64,000 nucleotides of DNA from Sulfurimicrobium sp963741495 (GTDB taxonomy: Bacteria; Pseudomonadota; Gammaproteobacteria; Burkholderiales; Sulfuricellaceae): positions 1-64,000 of the forward strand of contig CAVUID010000012.1 in NCBI GenBank assembly GCA_963741495.1, read 5' to 3'. The notes beneath the pieces are model-generated. The model saw only the letters and a program-made list of their open reading frames with translations, was not told the DNA's origin and did no database searches. A program made the position numbers and the translations under genes. Numbering within the stretch: the first letter of the stretch is position 1; every line of letters starts with the position of its first letter. Of this stretch, positions 62,819-64,000 are shown in pieces.

Positions 62819-63120
62819 GCGCTGGCCGATTCCGCCAGCGCGGCTAAAACGCGTGGAACTTCAGGCTTGTTGATAACAAGCAAGGCGAGTCCTAGTGCGT
62901 CAAGAACCTTAAATATACGGCCAACCGATACGCCAGTGGCGCCGTTTTCCAGACGGGAAAGCACGGCAACTGAAACACCACAAAGTGCCGCAGCATCGTC
63001 GATTCGCAATCCTGAGGCAAGGCGCTGCGCACGTATAGCACGCCCAAGTGCGGTAGCGTCCCCCATTTCCGGGCTATCGATAGTCACGGGCGCCGCTAGT
63101 GAACGAGTCATGGTTTCCAT
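62815..63120 (-). CDS. hipB: HipB-type antitoxin, Xre-family HTH
   Basis: 101 residues from the ATG at 63120 (or METM's second Met at 63111). HTH: ALGRAIRAQRLASGLRIDDAAALCGVSVAVLSRLENGATGVSVGRIFKVLDALGLALLV, followed by a short tail NKPEVPRVLAALAESASA. HipB dimers bind palindromes in their own promoter and hold HipA inactive. A perfect 11-bp palindrome lies about 40 bp upstream. Confidence 0.9.
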   Translation of the reverse strand: METMTRSLAAPVTIDSPEMGDATALGRAIRAQRLASGLRIDDAAALCGVSVAVLSRLENGATGVSVGRIFKVLDALGLALLVINKPEVPRVLAALAESASA

Positions 63121-63160
63121 ATATAAGTAACAATGAAATCTTTATGCCAGGATTTTATAT

Positions 63161-63190
63161 ATTTCTCATATATGGAAACATATGAGAAAT
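63161..63190. promoter_or_regulatory. Palindromic operator upstream of hipBA
   Basis: ATTTCTCATAT (63161-63171) and ATATGAGAAAT (63180-63190) are perfect inverted arms around ATGGAAAC. A related ATTTCTCTTATCTGGAAAT follows at about 63208-63227, giving a probable pair of HipB sites in the promoter region. Confidence 0.65.
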
Positions 63191-63374
63191 TTCGAAGAAT
63201 GTCAAAATATTTCTCTTATCTGGAAATTACATGAAGGGCAATCCGCCCGTAAATTAGCTGACGTCAAAAGTGGAATGTTCTCGTAAAATATCAGAGGTTC
63301 CCTTGAAGAAATCACGCTTTACCGACAGCCATATCATTGCCGCCACGATGACCGGGAATACGACGGCGCTAAAT

Positions 63375-63477
63375 CAGGTGGTTTCTGAAATAAAAATGGG
63401 CACCCCGCTAGAGGTGCCCAGATTCGTCATGGATTGGCGCGCCCGACAGGAGTCGAACCTGTGACCCTTGGCTTCGG
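63375..63477. repeat. Right 103-bp direct repeat, overlapping the intact tRNA-Arg (attR-like)
   Basis: Partner of 59281-59383. It covers the 3' 43 bases of the functional tRNA-Arg and the terminator beyond it. The two repeats enclose 4.1 kb that hold only toxin-antitoxin genes and hipA fragments; no integrase is inside. Confidence 0.85.
63392..63419 (-). terminator. Intrinsic terminator of tRNA-Arg
   Basis: Minus strand GGGCACC-TCTAGCG-GGGTGCCC followed by ATTTTTATTT: a 7-8 bp GC stem and U-rich tract 16 bp after the tRNA 3' end. Its copy in the left repeat has one changed stem base. Confidence 0.8.
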
Positions 63478-63511
63478 AAACCAATACTCTATCCATCTGA
63501 GCTACGGGCGC
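63435..63511 (-). tRNA. tRNA-Arg (anticodon CCG)
   Basis: 77 nt including encoded CCA. Acceptor GCGCCCG/CGGGCGC, D arm GCTCAGATGGATAGAG, anticodon loop TTCCGAA (anticodon CCG) on stem TTGGT/GCCAA, T arm CAGGTTCGACTCCTG. Its 3' half is duplicated at the left end of the island, marking it as the integration target. Confidence 0.95.
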
Positions 63512-63581
63512 GTGATTTGAAGCGCTGGATTATACCCGACTTGACAAATCCGGTGCAAAAAGTAAAATGCCGCTCTCTTTA

Positions 63582-63658
63582 GGTGATATAGCTCAGTTGG
63601 TTAGAGCACAGCACTCATAATGCTGGGGTCGGTGGTTCAAGTCCACCTATCACCACCA
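63582..63658 (+). tRNA. tRNA-Met (anticodon CAT, elongator type)
   Basis: 77 nt including CCA. Acceptor GGTGATA/TATCACC, D arm GCTCAGTTGGTTAGAGC, anticodon loop CTCATAA, T arm GGTGGTTCAAGTCCACC. The D and anticodon arms resemble E. coli elongator tRNA-Met; the first acceptor pair is G-C, excluding initiator tRNA. A CAT tRNA could also be a lysidine-modified tRNA-Ile, considered less likely. Confidence 0.92.
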
Positions 63659-63678
63659 GAATTTGTTTCAAAGCAGTC

Positions 63679-63722
63679 AAAAAAGCCGGAAGCCCTAAGC
63701 ATTACAGGTTCCCGGCTTTTTT
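63679..63722 (+). terminator. Intrinsic terminator after tRNA-Met
   Basis: AAAAAAGCCGGAA ... TTCCCGGCTTTTTT forms a strong stem with a 17-base loop and a run of T, about 20 bp after the tRNA. A-rich on the other side, so it may work in both directions. Confidence 0.85.
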
Positions 63723-63936
63723 GCGCCCAGAAAGGGCCTAAGTGATGGCATCATCATTGCAAGGTCCGTATGATTCCGTCGCATTCACTTCTGGAATTTG
63801 ATAAATGCACTCAGGAATTCCATCTTGTTCAGTAGTGGCCGCCCTTTCTGCTTCTTCCCTGAATTCATTCCGGCAGGGAATTCAACCAAAAATATGATAT
63901 TTTGCATAAAACTCAATATATTAGGAATGATTGTCC

Positions 63937-64000
63937 ATGCTAAGCCATAATTTCGTGCGCGGTGCATTAGTCGCTTTTTCCTTGCTGACTTCCGGCGCAG
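63937..64000 (+). CDS. Start of a secreted protein, cut by window edge
   Basis: From the ATG at 63937 the visible 21 codons read MLSHNFVRGALVAFSLLTSGA, a plausible signal peptide. The upstream AGGA is weak and rather far. Nothing can be said about function. The 200 bp between the terminator and this gene hold no evident feature. Confidence 0.4.
   Translation, partial: MLSHNFVRGALVAFSLLTSGA

Noticed and set aside
63785..63967. 60-codon minus-strand frame near the right edge
   Set aside because: Composition is like intergenic DNA and it overlaps the plausible plus-strand signal-peptide start at 63937; evidence is insufficient.

Overview
The window looks like chromosome of a chemolithotrophic sulfur- (possibly iron-) oxidising betaproteobacterium, probably Nitrosomonadales (Sulfuricella, Thiobacillus or Gallionellaceae neighbourhood). 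This is inferred from an aprM-aprB/aprA adenylylsulfate reductase locus, a DsrC-like protein, a rhodanese/persulfide-dioxygenase-like enzyme, modABC, and housekeeping genes (parE, pgm, tex, recQ, rdgC, ycaO) of betaproteobacterial character. No rRNA is present, so the name is an inference.

Layout. 1-5 kb: a secreted protein (cut by the edge), parE, pgm and a conserved hypothetical. 5.1-10.1 kb: an accessory region with an Xre/RES toxin-antitoxin pair beside an integron-type cassette array. The array has three attC sites and three minus-strand cassettes, each encoding a protein with a PD-(D/E)XK-type nuclease signature; no integrase is visible, so it is CALIN-like. 10.4-28 kb: core genes (tex, a SEC-C protein, a CheY/CheC/diguanylate cyclase signalling trio, rdgC, a DsrC-like gene, a Crp regulator, recQ, DUF808, modABC, ycaO). 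A REP-associated transposase (RAYT) with its REPs sits in a wrecked higBA locus at 18.4-19.3 kb. 28-32.6 kb: slp and a very repetitive AsmA-type envelope protein, followed by two copies of a palindromic repeat. 32.6-38.7 kb: sulfur metabolism (aprMB, aprA, persulfide dioxygenase-like) and a Crp/Fnr regulator. 38.9-59 kb: an envelope and stress block (glycine-zipper lipoprotein, BON-domain proteins, DUF883, DUF3096, DUF3185, cbpM/cbpA, an AI-2E-type permease, a giant cyclic beta-glucan synthase and two more Crp/Fnr paralogues). 59.3-63.5 kb: an island of three toxin-antitoxin modules with duplicated hipA fragments, bounded by 103-bp direct repeats that contain the 3' half of tRNA-Arg(CCG). 63.6-64 kb: tRNA-Met and the start of another secreted protein.

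Regulation. A palindromic motif, TGTRCG-N4-CGCACA, recurs upstream of envelope/stress genes at 40.7, 55.4 and 59.2 kb. It is a candidate operator for the Crp/Fnr-like paralogues in the same block.

Sequence quality. Several well-conserved genes (parE, recQ, hipA, the cyclic glucan synthase, the third cassette) are split by one-base shifts, many in short homopolymers, with intact coding on both sides. Uncorrected sequencing errors are the simplest explanation. These genes are annotated as single loci with the breaks noted.
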